A DNA stretch of 32,300 bases from DAINPP01 sp036743375 (GTDB lineage Bacteria; Thermotogota; Thermotogae; MWEM01): NCBI GenBank assembly GCA_036743375.1, contig DAINPP010000033.1:1-32300 (forward strand). The letters run 5' to 3'. Below the pieces are notes generated by a model. That model was given only the letters and a program-made list of their open reading frames with translations, had not been told where the DNA came from and did no database searches. The position numbers and the translations under genes were made by a program. Below, piece by piece: positions 31,101 through 32,300 of this stretch; within the stretch, counting starts at the first letter, position 1; the number at the start of each line of letters is the position of its first letter.

Positions 31101-32300
31101 GCCTACGGTCGAGAACAGCTTATAACTGAAGCGACTGAGGCGGGAATCGATATCATCCTTATGAAACCTGTTACCTATTCCACCTTGTTTGATGCGATCA
31201 TCCGGTCAATGGAAGGGGATAAATATGTTAATAAACTGTATTCAAAAGTAAAAGACCTCCCCGATGTCCGGGAGTTGAAGGATATCAGAATACTCCTCGT
31301 AGAAGACAATGAGATTAACCAGCAGGTGGCAATCGAGAATCTTCAGGAAATTGGCATAGAAACCGATGTTGCCGATAACGGGGAAATAGCGATCGAAATG
31401 ATAAAGAATTCCGAAATAAAATATGATATCGTCCTTATGGACATCCAGATGCCGGTGATGGATGGAATAACGGCTACGAGAGAGTTAAGAAGGCTTTTTA
31501 CGCCGGAGGAACTTCCGATCATCGCCCTGACGGCAGATGTGATGAAAGACACCGTTCAAAGAACTCTTGAAAATGGAATGCAGGCGCATGTTCCCAAACC
31601 CATAGATTTTGCGTTCTTACTGGAGACCATCAGTAAAATCCTCAAGGGAAAGGAATTGAAAATAAATTTCAAAAAAATAGGGAAGACTTTTAATACGGAA
31701 GAAGAAAAAAGGCTCATCGCGTGTTTCGACGAATTGAAGATAGAAACGGCCGTAGAAAGACTGAATGGGAATCTCCAATTGTATAAAAAGACCTTGAAGA
31801 ATTTCGCGGAAAAATATCACCACTTTGAGGGAAAAATACAACAGCTCTTTGACCAATCAGATTATAGTTCTATTAAACGTGAATTTCATACCCTTAAGGG
31901 CCTTTCAGCCACTTTGGGTTCTGAAGTGATTGCCAAAAAGGCAAAGCAATATGAAGGTCTTGCGAAAGATGATCGGTCTGAATTTCAGCAAAGATTCGCT
32001 TCAGCGGATTATAAGGATTTAATAACACGGATAGAGCGGTTCAGAAAGGCAATTGAATCGTTCTTCAGTGATGAGACTGAAGCGGTGAGTGAGATCCCAG
32101 TTGGAATGAATGAGGAAGATTTCAGGAATGCGCTTGGGGAACTTGAACAGCTCTTTGAAGAATTTGATACAGAATCGGAAATCCGGCTGAATGAACTGAA
32201 GAATGAATTCATATCAAGAGATCAGAAAGAATTATTTCTGTTGATGGAAAAGGCGATAGAAACTTATGATTTTGAAGGGGCTGCAGAGCTGTTAAATAGG
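28125..32300 (+). CDS. Hybrid sensor histidine kinase, Cache-PAS-GAF sensor, incomplete at the right edge
   Basis: Open for 1392 codons to the window edge. TTG 28125 has GGGGG six bases upstream, 17 bases after the previous stop. A TM helix (about 10-30), a periplasmic dCache-like domain (about 31-295, QTGETYAFNKQGYLLSNSRF) and a second TM (about 313-337) come first. A PAS domain (about 365-485) carries Cys407, His412, Cys418 and Cys425 (CYSAIH ... PCDGEQYSCPL). A GAF domain (about 505-655) follows. HisKA has His676, HATPase_c has LLNLTNNAIKFT, DTGIGM and GGTGLGL. Receivers carry Asp962 and Asp1106; HPt has His1255 (FHTLKGLSATLG). The helical tail reaches DFEGAAELL at the edge, so little of the C terminus is likely to be missing. 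Last gene seen of the signalling operon. Confidence 0.93.
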   Translation, partial: MRNHNLKSNGIIILITMVFFILFLTVLMLQQVKFETIDNLEDSMISVLQTTDESLKLWIGEQIQRLDYDIQDTYFRTVLQELILHEKNRVLYRVEMSRYLREKKNHLLSKPYYVVSKDFEVLASNLEGAIGTVLPLKRELEKLDNIDLTFETSFVPPFKIEEPDGSIKHVLYYISPVFNSENQWIGFFMLEENPGDNFTRLCEIGRFDQTGETYAFNKQGYLLSNSRFKTESEGILSARIRNFGLSEDDGQWFDYTLQQMLSEEINSNMNGYKDYRNIEVFGVWIWNNELNFGLTTEIDVADALSSYYNYRNNVVIIVVIALIISAFSIVYTIITSLRHTDYLKEMNLELESKVIERTKALTNANTVFDSAINALTHPFYVIDASNYEIIVANEAFKKDLGKNRTYCYSAIHDKTSPCDGEQYSCPLKRVLQERDSVIMNHIHHNAKGEDILVELHAYPIFDDDDRIVQVIGYYEDITERIVAEMETTKALDRVEKLYQASVSLSQSLNLESVLGNILEHLRDVVPFESASIQKYENELFKILYCTGFSEPELVTGKEFEAIPGTINHTILTTREPMIINDLTDYEEFKDLTKDKKISSWMGIPLVYQGEVIGELTLDSSSKDFYTKEMADLGEAFATQAAIALHNANIVEELNRAREIAEKATKAKSDFLANMSHEIRTPMNAIIGFGDLLSRTEMNKKQTDYLDKIIKSSKNLLGIINDILDFSKIEAGKLDLEEIPFNLEETLSDMSDVVSLKAYTKGIEFTIFKEKKVPQTLLGDPQRLYQILLNLTNNAIKFTDNGEVVLRISVFDESDDSLQLKFEVEDTGIGMSEEQLNRLFKAFSQADTSITRKYGGTGLGLTITKNLCKMMGGNITVDSAAEKGSRFTVILPFKKADKKEQAIRIIPGTLTKVALAVVEDNYTAMEVYKNYLDEFPVPVGYYTNAETFLKEYPEKRYNMIIMDYKLPGKNGIEAWNEIKKISPNSLPKIIMATAYGREQLITEATEAGIDIILMKPVTYSTLFDAIIRSMEGDKYVNKLYSKVKDLPDVRELKDIRILLVEDNEINQQVAIENLQEIGIETDVADNGEIAIEMIKNSEIKYDIVLMDIQMPVMDGITATRELRRLFTPEELPIIALTADVMKDTVQRTLENGMQAHVPKPIDFAFLLETISKILKGKELKINFKKIGKTFNTEEEKRLIACFDELKIETAVERLNGNLQLYKKTLKNFAEKYHHFEGKIQQLFDQSDYSSIKREFHTLKGLSATLGSEVIAKKAKQYEGLAKDDRSEFQQRFASADYKDLITRIERFRKAIESFFSDETEAVSEIPVGMNEEDFRNALGELEQLFEEFDTESEIRLNELKNEFISRDQKELFLLMEKAIETYDFEGAAELLNR

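Noticed and set aside
1..32300. CRISPR arrays, tRNA or rRNA genes, insertion sequences, prophage or toxin-antitoxin genes
   Set aside because: No regularly spaced repeats, cloverleaf sequences, transposase or integrase motifs were found by eye; faint RNA genes could still be missed.

Overview
The window reads as chromosomal DNA of a low-to-moderate GC, free-living, diderm-type bacterium. Several things fit a spirochaete best: a 7TMR-DISM sensor, large hybrid histidine kinases, HD-GYP proteins, exported proteins with signal peptides ending in CIFSQ- or LFSSA-like sequences, strong AAGGAGG ribosome binding sites, and frequent TTG starts. There is no rRNA or marker protein, so this assignment is an inference. 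No tRNA, CRISPR array, insertion sequence, phage or integrase gene was seen. No gene-free stretch exceeds 300 bases; the longest are 4452-4703 and 5553-5794.

Left part (1-4451): the tail of an unidentified gene; a P-loop ATPase with a C-terminal winged helix; and a 2-hydroxyacid-dehydrogenase-fold protein that has lost two of its three catalytic residues. The ATPase and the dehydrogenase-like gene are each preceded by a copy of the same ~45 bp element with a 24 bp identical core. A strong promoter overlapped by a palindrome then drives three ArsP-superfamily permease genes, one full length and two half length.

4704-9247: a membrane HD-GYP c-di-GMP phosphodiesterase and a 7TMR-DISM hybrid kinase. 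9284-13129 (minus strand): an exported tautomerase-like protein, a six-TM membrane protein, a LysE/RhtB exporter under a palindrome-bearing promoter, and an unusual protein that places a cation-diffusion-facilitator membrane domain between winged-helix-like segments and a PH-like tail. The last gene is divergent from an XRE-cupin regulator, which leads an operon with a small membrane protein and a Nudix hydrolase.

14990-17934: a short-chain dehydrogenase, three consecutive GNAT acetyltransferases and a methyltransferase-like protein, closed by a perfect bidirectional terminator. 17980-22439: an exported C45-type Ntn hydrolase, a uridine-kinase-like domain fused to DUF1349, and a membrane-anchored glycerophosphodiester phosphodiesterase. 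The last two are convergent and share stop-codon bases.

Right part (22707-32300, open at the edge): one signalling operon of a PhnD-sensor hybrid kinase, a response regulator with a degenerate GGDEF domain, a REC-HD-GYP regulator, and a Cache-PAS-GAF hybrid kinase. Its start is in the window but its end is not. All three hybrid kinases share the chassis HisKA-HATPase-REC-REC-HPt plus a C-terminal helical tail, and differ only in the sensor. The two HD-GYP proteins have intact catalytic motifs and the only GGDEF domain looks dead, so the cluster points to sensory control of c-di-GMP breakdown rather than synthesis.
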